A stretch of 64,000 bases of DNA, taken from NCBI RefSeq assembly GCF_000153105.1, contig NZ_CH672376.1:2765200-2829199 (forward strand), given 5' to 3'. Below are positions 9,501 through 18,081 of this stretch, in pieces. The position numbers and the translations under genes were made by a program. Position 1 is the stretch's first letter, and each line of letters begins with the position of its first letter. The DNA comes from Blastopirellula marina DSM 3645. GTDB taxonomy: Bacteria > Planctomycetota > Planctomycetia > Pirellulales > Pirellulaceae. The notes below the pieces were generated by a model. The model was given only the letters and a program-made list of their open reading frames with translations, made no database searches and had not been told where the DNA came from.

Positions 9501-10343
9501 GTTGGATTGCGAAACGCCGGAGACGCGTTCGAATCGCGCTTCAATTTCATCCTCGGCGAAGCGGCGATAGTTCATCACGTCGAACTGTTTGGGGGAACAA
9601 AGCACGACAAATTCGGGGTGATCCTGAGCTAGCAGCTGCAAGCGATAGAGGAGCTCAGAGTTGTTGTCGACTTCGTCGCGGGCCTTCGTCAGTTCGGGCG
9701 CAAGCTGAGGGTTCGCGTGGGCGAAAGCATCCAGTTGATGTTCATCAAAAATGGGGGGAGGGAGAAGCTTGACATATTCGGGATTGGTCAGCGCGAGCTT
9801 CCGCAAACGAACCATCAAAACGGCCGGGTTATCGGTCGCGCGGGCCTGTTTCAAGGCCTCCGCCTGATCGGGATGTTCGTTAATAAATTTCGTATACCGG
9901 GCTTCGCTCGGCATCCGCGCGCTAAGCATGAACCAGGCGATCGGTTTGTCGGACGCGTTGCTGGTGGTGATGACCGGCTGGTCGGCGTCTTCGGGGTAGT
10001 CAGGAACCTGGGCGAGACGACTGTTAACCAGCAACAGGGCTTCGCTCATGTTGGTGCCGATCAGAAACTCAAGCGTGATCGTTCCTTTGGAGTCCGCGCT
10101 TTCAGAGGTCATCTTGCTGATGCCTTCGACGCTTTTCAGTTGCTCTTCCTGCTCAACGATGATCTCTTGTTCGACCTCTTGAGGGCTGGCGCCGGTCCAT
10201 TTGGTTTCGACGGTCAACGTGGGAGTATCCACTTCCGGGGTCAGCTGCATCGGCATGCGGAGCAGCGCCACCACGCCGAAGAGCGAGACGAGCAAGACGC
10301 CGACCGCGACTTTGACAGGATTGGTGAGGAGTGCGTCGATCAT
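6516..10343 (-). CDS. RND efflux transporter permease (AcrB/MexB-like)
   Basis: Inner-membrane pump subunit of a proton-driven tripartite exporter. The N-terminus has the expected first membrane helix followed by a porter domain; GMLVDNAVVVLEN is the TM4 signature, with Asp-Asn where many drug pumps have Asp-Asp. The protein (1275 residues) is longer than the usual 1030-1050. Two places explain this: a polar helical insertion at about residues 144-256 in the first porter half, and an additional hydrophobic stretch at about 467-504 between the TM2 region and the LAIPISIVGTF segment. The C-terminal tail is Gly/Asn-rich. The ATG follows the adaptor stop by 9 bases, with AAGG overlapping that stop, so the genes are cotranscribed and likely translated together. 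The substrate cannot be told from sequence. Confidence 0.93.
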   Translation of the reverse strand: MIDALLTNPVKVAVGVLLVSLFGVVALLRMPMQLTPEVDTPTLTVETKWTGASPQEVEQEIIVEQEEQLKSVEGISKMTSESADSKGTITLEFLIGTNMSEALLLVNSRLAQVPDYPEDADQPVITTSNASDKPIAWFMLSARMPSEARYTKFINEHPDQAEALKQARATDNPAVLMVRLRKLALTNPEYVKLLPPPIFDEHQLDAFAHANPQLAPELTKARDEVDNNSELLYRLQLLAQDHPEFVVLCSPKQFDVMNYRRFAEDEIEARFERVSGVSQSNVNGGLEDELQVIVDPELLASRQITIADVRRVLVSQNQDTSAGDFWEGKRRYVVRALGQFKSPEQVEYQLLAVRDGAPVFVRDVARVELGHKKPDSVVRRFGESSIAINCMRETGANVLDVMDGLQATMNMLNDGVLKDNNLELTQVYDETDYIKSSIRLVQENIFVGGALTMCVLMLFLHLGARTLILIPFAMASAIASAYLSPWWFVLCMAILIGSGFWFARGALVVALAIPISIVGTFLILGALGRSLNVISLAGMAFAVGMLVDNAVVVLENIYTYYSKGYSPLAAAARGTSEVWGAVFASTATTVAVFLPVVFVQEEAGQLFADIALAISAAVALSLVVSITVIPVAASRLFSKEDDKNHDSNKQISDPRNAPSEIAADGHRMGTVESTISHAGQRMVNGIVGLNRWFQHGVIRRLVLISAITAGAIFLCWAFWPKVEYLPNGNRNLVFGVLLPPPGYNLDQLMELGEVVEADLKPYWDVNPTDPDFNQGEFPAIRDFFFVARGRQVFMGLKSYDEQRVADLIPLIQKVSGKLPGTFAVASQSSLFERGLTGGRKIEIEITGPELPKLVTLGGNILRQSVQLIPNSQIRPVPSLDLSSPEVHVTPRWVQAADIGLSSTDMGYAVNALVDGAYAGDYFLEGKKIDVTIKGETRFADATQKIEALPVATPQGSIVPLGAIANIEINSGPEQVNHRERLRSIIIEVTPPPTVPLEEAMDLITSDIIKPLEASGELGQEYRINLAGTADKLGKTWTSLRFNLMLALLITYLLMAALFESWLYPFVIIFSVPLGAAGGILGLSLLNLFVLQSLDVLTMLGFVILIGTVVNNPILIVHQALNHMREDGLKLDEAVLESVGSRIRPIFMTTTTTVLGLMPLVMFPGSGSELYRGLGSVVLGGLILSTIFTLVLVPSLFSLTVETYEALVRMIWGKTAKLETPRVTRALPATSHESTEETVHDFVLTDQGTNGGNGSHGKNGANGTSPTESEKTKYGI

Positions 10344-10352
10344 GACAGGGCC

Positions 10353-11633
10353 TTAACGCGGTGCGCGACTAGTGGAGGTGGGACTGGAGAGCGATTCGGT
10401 GCGAGCGAGCACGTTGATCGCCTGGCCGGGACGAAGCCGTTCATTGCCGCGCGTGACGACTTGGCTGCCGGGAGGAATTTGCCCGATGATTTCGATCCGA
10501 TCACCGCTGGTGACGCCCAGTTGGACCGGAACCAATTGCACGATCGTCGTGTTATCAGGGCCGGGAGCGGTGATATAGACGGCCGCTTTACCGGCGCCGA
10601 GCACCAATGCGTCTTTCGGGCAAAGGAGCGCTTGCTTGGTTCCGCCGGTCGGCAATTGAACGCGAGCCAACATGCCGGCTTTCAGCAGCGGCACGCCGTG
10701 TTGAATTTCGTTGGTCACGCGGACTTTGACCGGAAAAGTGCGCGTTCGGACATCCGCTTGCGGGACGATCGCGACGACGGTTCCGGTAAAGATTCGATCG
10801 GGAATCGCAGAGACGTCGATGCGAACTTCGGCCCCAAGAACAACGTACGGCACATGGTGTTCGGCGACATACGCTGTAATGTCGACTTCGTCCAATTCCA
10901 CGACATCAACCATATCGGCGCCCTGCTCGGCCCACGATCCGACATCGGTATGTTTGCGGCTGATATAGCCGTTAAAGCGGGAGCGGATCGTGTACTTTTT
11001 GAGTTTGTCTTCGAGCTCGCCGACGACGGCCTCTTGCACTTGAACGCGAGCCTGGGCTTGAGCGATCTTCTCGATACGCGGGCCCTTGACCATCAATCCG
11101 TGCGCCGCTTCGGCGGCATTGAACGCTTCGCTGGCGGCTTCGGCGGCCGAGACCGCTTCGTCATACTCTTCTTTCGAGCTGACGCGGCGGGTTTCGTAGA
11201 GATCGGCGGTGCGATTGCGGCGCGCGACCAGGTAATCCTTCCGCGCTTTGGCCGACATCATTTCCGCTTTCGACTGGGCGAGTTCTTCTTCACGGCTGCC
11301 GTTTTTCAGTTCCTCCAGCTCGGCCGTGCGAAGCTCGAGTTCCGCTTGGGCGGCGGCAATTTGCAACTTGATCGTTTCGGTCAAGATTTGAGCGATCGGC
11401 TGGCCCGCTTCGACGGCGTCGCCTTCGTCAAAGTAGAACTCTGAGACGCGGCCCGCGACGGCGCTGCCGATGACCGCTTCGCGACGCGGCATCACGGTGG
11501 CGACAAACGCTTGACTGGAAGAAACCTCCGCTTCTTCCAGCGGCGCAATGACGACCGGCGCGGCGGGCTGCGCCAGAGCGGTTGTGACGCTCGCAATCGC
11601 CAACAGGGCGCTTAAGAACAAAGGGCGTTTCAT
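10353..11633 (-). CDS. RND periplasmic adaptor (membrane fusion protein)
   Basis: 426-residue HlyD/AcrA-type adaptor that would link the RND permease to an outer-membrane channel. The chosen ATG gives a clean signal peptide (MKRPLFLSALLAIASVTTAL, then AQ). After it come a lipoyl/barrel-sandwich half (VAGRVSEFYFDEGDAVEAGQ), a long Glu/Ala/Lys-rich coiled coil at about residues 85-190, and a second barrel half with a beta-barrel domain. The frame is open further upstream, but that would run deep into the marR gene. With this start the ATG overlaps the marR stop codon as ATGA, a typical sign of translational coupling. No outer-membrane factor gene is present nearby, so TolC must be encoded elsewhere. 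Confidence 0.92.
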   Translation of the reverse strand: MKRPLFLSALLAIASVTTALAQPAAPVVIAPLEEAEVSSSQAFVATVMPRREAVIGSAVAGRVSEFYFDEGDAVEAGQPIAQILTETIKLQIAAAQAELELRTAELEELKNGSREEELAQSKAEMMSAKARKDYLVARRNRTADLYETRRVSSKEEYDEAVSAAEAASEAFNAAEAAHGLMVKGPRIEKIAQAQARVQVQEAVVGELEDKLKKYTIRSRFNGYISRKHTDVGSWAEQGADMVDVVELDEVDITAYVAEHHVPYVVLGAEVRIDVSAIPDRIFTGTVVAIVPQADVRTRTFPVKVRVTNEIQHGVPLLKAGMLARVQLPTGGTKQALLCPKDALVLGAGKAAVYITAPGPDNTTIVQLVPVQLGVTSGDRIEIIGQIPPGSQVVTRGNERLRPGQAINVLARTESLSSPTSTSRAPR

Positions 11634-12133
11634 GAGGACGATTCCTGTTGCTGTGGGGTGAGAGCGGCGTCCATCAAGAGCATGGGGCTGGACGCAGGGG
11701 GGGATAGATTGTTTAAAACTCGCTTCAACAGCGATTGCAGCTGGTCGATCTCTTCGCAGGTCATACCGGCAGTCGCTTGCTGACGCGACTCGATCAGGCA
11801 ATCGACAACTTGTCGCCAGACCGGCGCGGCGCCGGGAGATACCGTGATCAGTTTGCGGCGGCGATCATTGGCTGCCGTTTTCCGCACGATCCACCCCATC
11901 GCCTCCATGCGGCACAAGATGCCTGCAAGCGTCGGCGGTTCGATCATCAGCCGCTTCGCAAGGTCGGCCTGAGTTAGTTCGCGATCGTGAATCAGCCAGG
12001 CCAAAACCTGAAACTGGCGGAACGTAATGCCAAACGGCGCTAAACGCTCGTCAAGCGTTTGCTGCATCGTATGCGCCGTGAGCCCGATCCAATAGCCGAT
12101 GCTCGCGTGAAAATCGTAATGTAGAGGGTCCAT
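11630..12133 (-). CDS. MarR family transcriptional regulator
   Basis: 167 residues with the winged helix-turn-helix of MarR proteins: a helix pair around residues 36-75 (TQADLAKRLMIEPPTLAGIL) followed by a wing with DRRRK. MarR proteins bind as dimers to palindromes and often release DNA when a phenolic or lipophilic compound binds. It is first in an operon with the adaptor and the RND pump, and a palindrome lies 16 bases upstream of its start codon, so autorepression and drug-induced pump expression are the simplest reading. The ligand is unknown. Confidence 0.92.
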   Translation of the reverse strand: MDPLHYDFHASIGYWIGLTAHTMQQTLDERLAPFGITFRQFQVLAWLIHDRELTQADLAKRLMIEPPTLAGILCRMEAMGWIVRKTAANDRRRKLITVSPGAAPVWRQVVDCLIESRQQATAGMTCEEIDQLQSLLKRVLNNLSPPASSPMLLMDAALTPQQQESSS

Positions 12134-12148
12134 ATTTCCCGCTAGTAA

Positions 12149-12165
12149 TTAGTTAGCCTAACTAA
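12149..12165. promoter_or_regulatory. Probable MarR operator
   Basis: Perfect inverted repeat TTAGTTA-GCC-TAACTAA, 7-bp arms around 3 bp, ending 16 bases upstream of the marR start codon. It lies in a short AT-rich patch where the promoter of the leftward operon must be. Length and position match MarR-family binding sites. Binding is inferred. Confidence 0.75.
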
Positions 12166-12224
12166 CATAATTATTCGCTAGCAAGAATGGATCGCAAGAG
12201 CAATCTGGCGAGAGCTGCCGATTA

Positions 12225-13154
12225 TTACCGACTTCGTCCACCCCCCCGACCGACGTAAAACGACGGGTCGTCGATAATCCAGGGGGTCGACCAGCTCTTG
12301 CCGTCATCATGGTTGAAGATGTTAAAAAACATTCCCTGCACCGATTCAACCGTGAAATTGTAGGGTTTGTGGGAGCCGACCAGGTCTTGCGGAGTTAGGT
12401 TGTCGACCCCTTCCGAGATGTAATAGTGGCAACGCCCATCCGGCGTAAATGACATGCCGATGGTGTACCAACCGGTTTCCGTAATTTCCGGGCCGCGATA
12501 ATCGCCGCGTTCCGATCCGCGAATGACCCAGAATGCGCGAGAGCCTTCTTCGGTCACGCGATGTTCAATGAAGATGCCGGGCCAGCTTTGTTCACGTTCG
12601 GTCTTGGATGAGCTGAAGAGTCCGCCGCCGCCAGCTTTGCGGCGACTGCCGGTTACGGTGGCGCGGAAGCCAAACGAAGCGGCGGCAGTGTATTGCTCCC
12701 ATTTCTCAAACGGTTGCAAATAGACGCGAACGACGCAGTTGGGATACGAGCCGGCGGAATAGGAGCCGGGGATGCGGCAAATCAGATCGTCCTGGCCTAG
12801 CTTGCCGTTTGGCCGGCCGGGGACGTTTGACTGCAGCGTCATTAGCAGCAGCGAGCCTTCGCTGCCTGGGATGCCGTCTTGGGGAGTATGGAAGCGTTCG
12901 ATGTGATCGGGATGACCACGCTTGGAACTTTCGCCCCACATCTTGTTATTCGACATTCCGCCTGGCAAGCGGGTCTGATTGTCTTGCTCGTGACTGGCTT
13001 TGGGATTGTTGGGAATGTACGCCCATTCTTCATTTTCGAAGTCGTCGTACCAAATCCGCGTGCCGGAACCGGGCACAACCGGCGACTGGGCCGCCGCAAA
13101 TTGGGCGAAGGAAGCAAGACCAAGGAAAACGCAGAAGACCAAATTGCGTGGCAT
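12225..13154 (-). CDS. Secreted protein of unknown function
   Basis: 309 residues with an N-terminal signal peptide ending near FAAAQS. The mature part is rich in aromatic residues and Gly, with segments such as WYDDFENEEW and GWYTIGMSFTPDGRCHYYISEG that suggest a beta-sandwich of the LamG/glycoside-hydrolase-like jelly-roll type; this is a guess from pattern. GAGAAG lies 7 bases before the ATG. It ends 60 bases upstream of the MarR operator and is leftward like the RND operon, but the gap contains the operator, so it is probably a separate unit. I do not recognise a specific family. Confidence 0.75.
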   Translation of the reverse strand: MPRNLVFCVFLGLASFAQFAAAQSPVVPGSGTRIWYDDFENEEWAYIPNNPKASHEQDNQTRLPGGMSNNKMWGESSKRGHPDHIERFHTPQDGIPGSEGSLLLMTLQSNVPGRPNGKLGQDDLICRIPGSYSAGSYPNCVVRVYLQPFEKWEQYTAAASFGFRATVTGSRRKAGGGGLFSSSKTEREQSWPGIFIEHRVTEEGSRAFWVIRGSERGDYRGPEITETGWYTIGMSFTPDGRCHYYISEGVDNLTPQDLVGSHKPYNFTVESVQGMFFNIFNHDDGKSWSTPWIIDDPSFYVGRGGGRSR

Positions 13155-13283
13155 AACAACTTCTCAAGTGACGCTAGTGATAGCGGGATAAAGAGGTAAC
13201 AAGCAGCGCCCTAGCCGACGTATCGGCGTAGGACGGGTTGGGATTTCAGAAAACCAAGCGGATTGCGGTCGGATTTCGCCGAA

Positions 13284-14561
13284 CTACTGAGGACCAATCG
13301 CCCACAGGGCTTTGAACGTGCGGAGATAAATCCGTCCCCCCGAGATCGCTGGCGATGCCGAAATTTCTTCGTCAAGCTTGTTTTCGGCCAGAATCTCGAA
13401 CTTGGGACCTGGTTTGACCACCGTCACCTGACCGTCCCGACTGGTGAGATAGATTTTACCGTCGCCAAAAACGGGCGAAGCGCGATGGCGGTCACGGTGG
13501 GTTCGTTCTTCATACAGTTCCTCGCCTGTTTTACGATCCAGGCAAATCAGGTTGCCGTTTTCGCGGCAGAGGTAAACATAGTCACCCACTGCTAGCGGCG
13601 AAGGGACGTCTGGCGTCGTGTCGAACTTCCAGAAATAGCTGTCGGCTTTGTCTGTGATATTGCCTTGCGAGTCGGGTTTGACCGCGACCAGGATTCCGCG
13701 TTTGGCCGACGGGACGACGATTAGGCCGGGCGCAGCCAGCGGCGATGCGACGAATCGAAGCGTCTCGTCATAGCCGGCCGGCGGATGCAGACCGCCGACG
13801 CGCCACAATTCTTTACCGCTTTCTAGGTCATAGGCGATCGAGTAGTCAGCGCCGTGCGTGAGCAGAAACTTCAGTTGCCCGTCATCGTAGATCATCGGCG
13901 AAGCGTACGAATGCTCGCATTCGGCGTAAGCGTCGCTTTCTCGTTTGACTTGCCAAACTTCGCCGCCGGTCTCGGCATTGAGTGCGATCACTTTGGCGCC
14001 GCCGCTATGGATCAATTGCAAGTAAAGCTTGCCGTTGTCCAGCACCGGGGTCGACGTCATCCCAAACTGAATGTCGAACTTGCCAAAACGATCCTGGACG
14101 TTCGTTTTCCAGATCTCCTTGCCGGCAAAGTCAAAACAGGCCAAGTCGCCGGTCGTAAAGAAGCACCAGACGTGCTTGCCGTCAGTAACTGGAGAAGGAG
14201 AAGCCGAGTTCCCTTCGTCACTTCGCACGACGCGATTGCCGCTGCCGACCGATTTTTTCCAGAGCTGTTTGCCGGAAGTGTCCAGGCAAATCAGCACCAA
14301 GTCGTCCCCCTCGACCGAAGTCAGGAAGATATGGTCGTCCCAAATCACCGGAGTAGCGCCGGCGGCGCCGGGCAGTTCGACGCGCCACGCGACGTTCTGA
14401 TCTTTCGACCATTGCGTGGGCAGGTTCTTTTCGTGGCTAATGCCGGCGTTGTTGGGACCGCGCCAGTCAGGCCAGTTTTCGGCATGCGCGACAGCGCGCG
14501 GCAATAGAATCGTCAGGCAGGCGGCGGTCAGGAGGGAGCTGAGTAGGATACGAGAAGGCAT
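13284..14561 (-). CDS. PQQ-type beta-propeller secreted protein
   Basis: Residues 1-26 from the chosen ATG form a signal peptide. The rest is an eight-blade PQQ/BamB-like propeller; blades show repeats of the type ALNAETGGEVWQ, YDLESGKELWR, CLDRKTGEELYEE and CLDTSGKQLWKK. It opens with WPDWRGPN, a start very common in planctomycete propeller proteins. There is no dehydrogenase active-site motif, so this is probably a binding or structural protein of the periplasm. The frame is open 25 codons upstream, but that extension lacks a signal peptide. Between its stop and the next leftward gene there is an imperfect hairpin at 13210-13232 without a T tract. Confidence 0.85.
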   Translation of the reverse strand: MPSRILLSSLLTAACLTILLPRAVAHAENWPDWRGPNNAGISHEKNLPTQWSKDQNVAWRVELPGAAGATPVIWDDHIFLTSVEGDDLVLICLDTSGKQLWKKSVGSGNRVVRSDEGNSASPSPVTDGKHVWCFFTTGDLACFDFAGKEIWKTNVQDRFGKFDIQFGMTSTPVLDNGKLYLQLIHSGGAKVIALNAETGGEVWQVKRESDAYAECEHSYASPMIYDDGQLKFLLTHGADYSIAYDLESGKELWRVGGLHPPAGYDETLRFVASPLAAPGLIVVPSAKRGILVAVKPDSQGNITDKADSYFWKFDTTPDVPSPLAVGDYVYLCRENGNLICLDRKTGEELYEERTHRDRHRASPVFGDGKIYLTSRDGQVTVVKPGPKFEILAENKLDEEISASPAISGGRIYLRTFKALWAIGPQ

Positions 14562-14701
14562 GGTTTCGGTCTCGGTAGGCGGAAAAAACGACCAAGAGGG
14601 TCTAGTTTCCGGGATTTGGGGCGGCAGGTCAAGCAAAGCGGGGGCTGCTCAAGGGGTGAAGTAAGCTAGAATAGTGAAGAACTTCCCTAGGCGAAAACTG
14701 C

Positions 14702-16471
14702 ATGCGATTGTCCAGCATCCCCCAGCTTTACCGCAACATGAACCGCGGCACCGAGATATTCACGGTGCTCAGCCGGTATGGATTGGCCGATTGGATTCAT
14801 CAATTGAATCTTGATTTCGCCAAGGGAATCTTGAAGGCGAACGATGGCGAGCTGCTCTCGAAGTACTCGCGGGAAGCTCGCATTCGGATGGCGATCTCCG
14901 ATCTGGGGCCGACTTTCATCAAGCTGGGCCAGATTCTGAGCACGCGCCCCGATATTGTCGGCGTCGAATTGGCCGACGAGCTGAAAAAGCTGCAGGCCGA
15001 CGTTCCCGCCGATTCGTTTGACGCGGTTAAGAAAACGCTGGAGTCCGAACTTTGTCAGCCGATCGAATCGATCTTCGCTCGATTTGACGTCGAGCCGATT
15101 GCTTCGGCCTCGATCGGACAGGTCCATCTGGCCGAATTGCTCAACGGCAAAACGGTCGTCGTGAAGGTGCAGCACGCGGCCATCGAAAAGAAGGTCAACG
15201 AAGATCTCGACATCTTGGCCGGTTTCGCAGCGTTAGCCGAACGCTTGCCCGAGTTCGCTCCGTATCGCCCGACGACCACCGTCGCCGAGTTCCAACGCGC
15301 CTTGCGACGCGAATTGGACTATGGCCGCGAAGAGCGGAATATGTTGCAGTTTGCGGCGCAGTTTAGCGACGACGAAACGGTTTTGATTCCGGCCGTTTAT
15401 TCCGAGTATTGCACCTCCCGCGTGCTGACCATGGAATATATCGAAGGAGTCAAGCTGTCGCAGCGCGAAGCCCTGGAGGAAATGGAGGTCAACTTCGCCG
15501 AGGTCGCGCGTCGCGGCGCCGAGCTGTATGTCAGCATGATCTTCGACCACGGCTTTTATCATGCCGATCCCCATCCCGGCAACATCTTGGTCTTACCAGG
15601 CGACGTGATCGGCTTGCTTGATTTTGGGATGGTGGGCCGGATCGATGATCGTCTGCGGGAAGAGATGGAAGACTTGCTGGTTGGTCTGACTAGCGGCGAC
15701 GCCGACATGCTGAGCAGCGTCATCATGCGGTGGGGAACGTTGCCGAAGGAGCTGGATGACAACAGCCTGCGTCGCGAAATCTCGGATTTTATCGGCGACT
15801 ATGCGCATCGTCCGCTCGAGAAGATGAACTTTGGCGAAGTGATCAACGACATGTTCAGGATCATCCGGAGCTATCAGATCGCGTTGCCGCCCCAGGTCGC
15901 CATGTTGCTCAAGACGATGGTGATGTTAGACGGCACCGGGCGACTGCTGGACCCCGAGTTTAACCTGGTCCAGCTGCTGCAAAGACATCGCCGACGGATC
16001 ATGATGAAGCGGTTTTCGCCCAAACGGCGCTGGCGGAAGTGGACCCGGTTTTATCGCGAGATGGAACGTCTGGCCGAAGTCGCGCCGCGGCGCATGTCGG
16101 AAATGCTCGAGCAGGTTCGAACCGGCCGCTTTGACGTGCATCTGGATCACCGGATGTTGGGGCCGACCGTCAATCGGTTGGTGACCGGAATCGTCGCGAG
16201 TTCGCTCTTTCTTGGCTCAGCGCTGATGCTCAGCATGAAAGTGCCCCCGCTTCTGTTTCATCACCGAACGCCGGTGGTGCGCCCCTTGGAAGAGACGTCC
16301 GACAGTGAGCAGACGCCGCCGGCGCAGACTCAATATACGGACGATACGTCGTACATGGGCATGCGCGATATCTCGATCATGGGCATGTCCGGCCTGATCA
16401 TCAGCTTCGGCATCTCGTTGCGCCTGCTGTTGGCGATCAACAAGTCAGGGCACTTGGATCGACCCGAGTAG
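14702..16471 (+). CDS. ABC1/UbiB family atypical kinase-like protein
   Basis: 589 residues. The family hallmarks are visible: the KxGQ motif as FIKLGQILSTRPD near residues 72-84, the Ala-rich loop ASIGQVH near 138-144, VVVKVQ (the ATP-lysine), HADPHPGN near 281 and LLDFGMVGR near 300. The C-terminus has two hydrophobic helices at about 495-515 and 555-580, as in UbiB/ADCK proteins that sit on the membrane next to quinone biosynthesis. In Escherichia coli UbiB supports ubiquinone synthesis; planctomycetes usually rely on menaquinone, so the exact substrate is open. It stands alone, divergent from the propeller gene. Confidence 0.92.
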   Translation: MRLSSIPQLYRNMNRGTEIFTVLSRYGLADWIHQLNLDFAKGILKANDGELLSKYSREARIRMAISDLGPTFIKLGQILSTRPDIVGVELADELKKLQADVPADSFDAVKKTLESELCQPIESIFARFDVEPIASASIGQVHLAELLNGKTVVVKVQHAAIEKKVNEDLDILAGFAALAERLPEFAPYRPTTTVAEFQRALRRELDYGREERNMLQFAAQFSDDETVLIPAVYSEYCTSRVLTMEYIEGVKLSQREALEEMEVNFAEVARRGAELYVSMIFDHGFYHADPHPGNILVLPGDVIGLLDFGMVGRIDDRLREEMEDLLVGLTSGDADMLSSVIMRWGTLPKELDDNSLRREISDFIGDYAHRPLEKMNFGEVINDMFRIIRSYQIALPPQVAMLLKTMVMLDGTGRLLDPEFNLVQLLQRHRRRIMMKRFSPKRRWRKWTRFYREMERLAEVAPRRMSEMLEQVRTGRFDVHLDHRMLGPTVNRLVTGIVASSLFLGSALMLSMKVPPLLFHHRTPVVRPLEETSDSEQTPPAQTQYTDDTSYMGMRDISIMGMSGLIISFGISLRLLLAINKSGHLDRPE

Positions 16472-16478
16472 AGGCGAA

Positions 16479-16745
16479 TTACGCCGCGCGGCGTTGGTCT
16501 GCTTCGACCGGGACCGGGATCGGCACAACGCTTGGCTCAGCCGTGGGGCGAGCGGTGAGGGACGCGAGCAAGTCTTCGAGACGGCGATTCAGCACGTCCA
16601 ACTCTTCTAAGACGTAATCTTGGCGAGCGTTGATCTCTTCGACGATATTGTTGCCCAGTGGTAACTTTAGCAAGGGATGCTCCTCGTCGATGGTTGGCTC
16701 AAAGCTGTCTACCGAAGATCGGCCAGCGCAGCCCTTGCTGTGCAC
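16479..16745 (-). CDS. Small hypothetical protein after pilC
   Basis: Roughly 88 residues from a GTG at 16745; the frame is open up to 16925, but that longer version would overlap pilC by 62 bases and its first half looks like non-coding translation. The C-terminal 75 residues look protein-like: acidic, with a short predicted helix (VLEELDVLNRRLEDLLASL) and a Pro/Val-rich tail. It is the last gene of the leftward pilB-pilC operon and converges with the UbiB-like gene at a 7-base gap. No clear ribosome binding site, so the start is unsure. Confidence 0.45.
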   Translation of the reverse strand: MHSKGCAGRSSVDSFEPTIDEEHPLLKLPLGNNIVEEINARQDYVLEELDVLNRRLEDLLASLTARPTAEPSVVPIPVPVEADQRRAA

Positions 16746-16863
16746 GCGCGGAAGCGCCGCGAAGAAAGATCGCGCGGTGCGAGTGAGAAACTTTGACGCC
16801 TGCGCAAACCATGTCCGGCAGCTGTCGCGGTTTTCGCTAGCAAGGAGGCGCCATCTGCCTGCG

Positions 16864-18057
16864 CTAGACGTTCCGTGATAGCGAGAAGATGGGTAATAAC
16901 AGCGCCATCGCGATGCCGCCGACAACGGCGCCCATGACGGTGATCATCAACGGTTCGATCAGGCTGGTCGCCGTTTTGATCGACAGGTCGACCTCTTGGT
17001 CGTAGTGACGACTAATCTTATTGAGGACTTCTTCCAGACGTCCCGTTTCTTCCCCGGCCGAAATCATTTGAACAACGGTCGGCGGAATCAGTTTGCTTTT
17101 GGCGAGCGTTTCGTGGATTTGATTTCCAGAAGTCACCGAGTCGATCACGGTTCGCCAGAGCTTGTCGTAATAGTAGTTTTGGCTGATATCGGCCGTCAGT
17201 TCGAGCGACATCAGCACCGGCACGTCGGCGCGAACCAGCGTTCCCAGCGTGCTGAGACTACGGGCGATCGTGATTTTTCGCAGCAGCGGACCGAGAATCG
17301 GCAGGCTAATCTTGACGCCGTCGATCGTTTTGCGACCGCGCTCCGTCTTGCGAAAAAAGTAAAAACTAACGCTAACGGCAATGATCGCGGCTAGCCAGGC
17401 CCACCAATAGTCGAGCAAGATGTCGGAAGCGGCCATCATGATGATGGTCGGAGTCGGCAGCTTCGCGCCTTTGCGTTCAAACAGCGGCGTGAACTTGGGA
17501 AGGACATAGGTCAGCAGAAAAATCGTGACCGCAGTCGCGAGCACGACCATCACCGCCGGGTAGGCCAGCGCTGCGCGGACCTTATTGCGAATCTCGACTT
17601 CGTTGCGCATGTAAGCGGCGATACGTTCGAGCATTTCGCCCAACATGCCGGTCTGTTCGCTCGCTTTGACCAGCGAGATATAGGTCTTATTGAAATGCTT
17701 CGGATACTTCCCTAAGGCGGCCGAAAAGTCTTCGCCTGACTCGACGCTGCGGCGGATATCGACCAGCAGCGTTTTGAGCGCTTCGTTCTTCTCTTGGGAC
17801 GAGACCGACTCGATCGCGGTGGAGAGGTTGATGCCGGTATCGACCATCACCGCCAACTGATTGGTGAAGTAGATGATGTCCGACTTGCTGATTCGAGACG
17901 GAAAGAGCGAGCCTCCTTCCGTTTCTTGCTCGAGCGACAAGACATGCATCCCGTCGCGGTGCAGCAGCATCTGCGCTTCTTCGGGCGAGCCGGCGTCGAC
18001 AGCGCCTTCGTGCACCTGACCGAGAGAATCGCGAGCTTGGTAAGCGTAGGTCAACAT
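16864..18057 (-). CDS. Type IV pilus / type II secretion inner-membrane protein (PilC/GspF)
   Basis: 397 residues with two copies of the T2SSF domain, each ending in membrane helices (around 165-190, 215-235 and 365-390). The first copy contains FTNQLAVMVDTGINL and LVKASEQTGMLGEML; the second contains ARSLSTLGTLVRADVPVL and MISAGEETGRLEEVLN, the classic GE[ETQ]TG-type signatures. It would form the platform that couples the PilB ATPase to pseudopilin assembly. The ATG is 24 bases after the pilB stop. Confidence 0.95.
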   Translation of the reverse strand: MLTYAYQARDSLGQVHEGAVDAGSPEEAQMLLHRDGMHVLSLEQETEGGSLFPSRISKSDIIYFTNQLAVMVDTGINLSTAIESVSSQEKNEALKTLLVDIRRSVESGEDFSAALGKYPKHFNKTYISLVKASEQTGMLGEMLERIAAYMRNEVEIRNKVRAALAYPAVMVVLATAVTIFLLTYVLPKFTPLFERKGAKLPTPTIIMMAASDILLDYWWAWLAAIIAVSVSFYFFRKTERGRKTIDGVKISLPILGPLLRKITIARSLSTLGTLVRADVPVLMSLELTADISQNYYYDKLWRTVIDSVTSGNQIHETLAKSKLIPPTVVQMISAGEETGRLEEVLNKISRHYDQEVDLSIKTATSLIEPLMITVMGAVVGGIAMALLLPIFSLSRNV

Positions 18058-18081
18058 GGATGGGGCTCTTGGCGACTAGGG

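Noticed and set aside
9717-11444. 575-codon open frame on the plus strand opposite the RND genes
   Set aside because: It is the antisense of two clear genes (RND permease and adaptor) and is rich in Arg, Asp, His and Gly, as expected from antisense reading of this codon usage.
16489-16502. 14-bp palindrome between the UbiB-like gene and the small gene as a terminator
   Set aside because: It falls inside the coding end of the small gene and has no T tract on either side.
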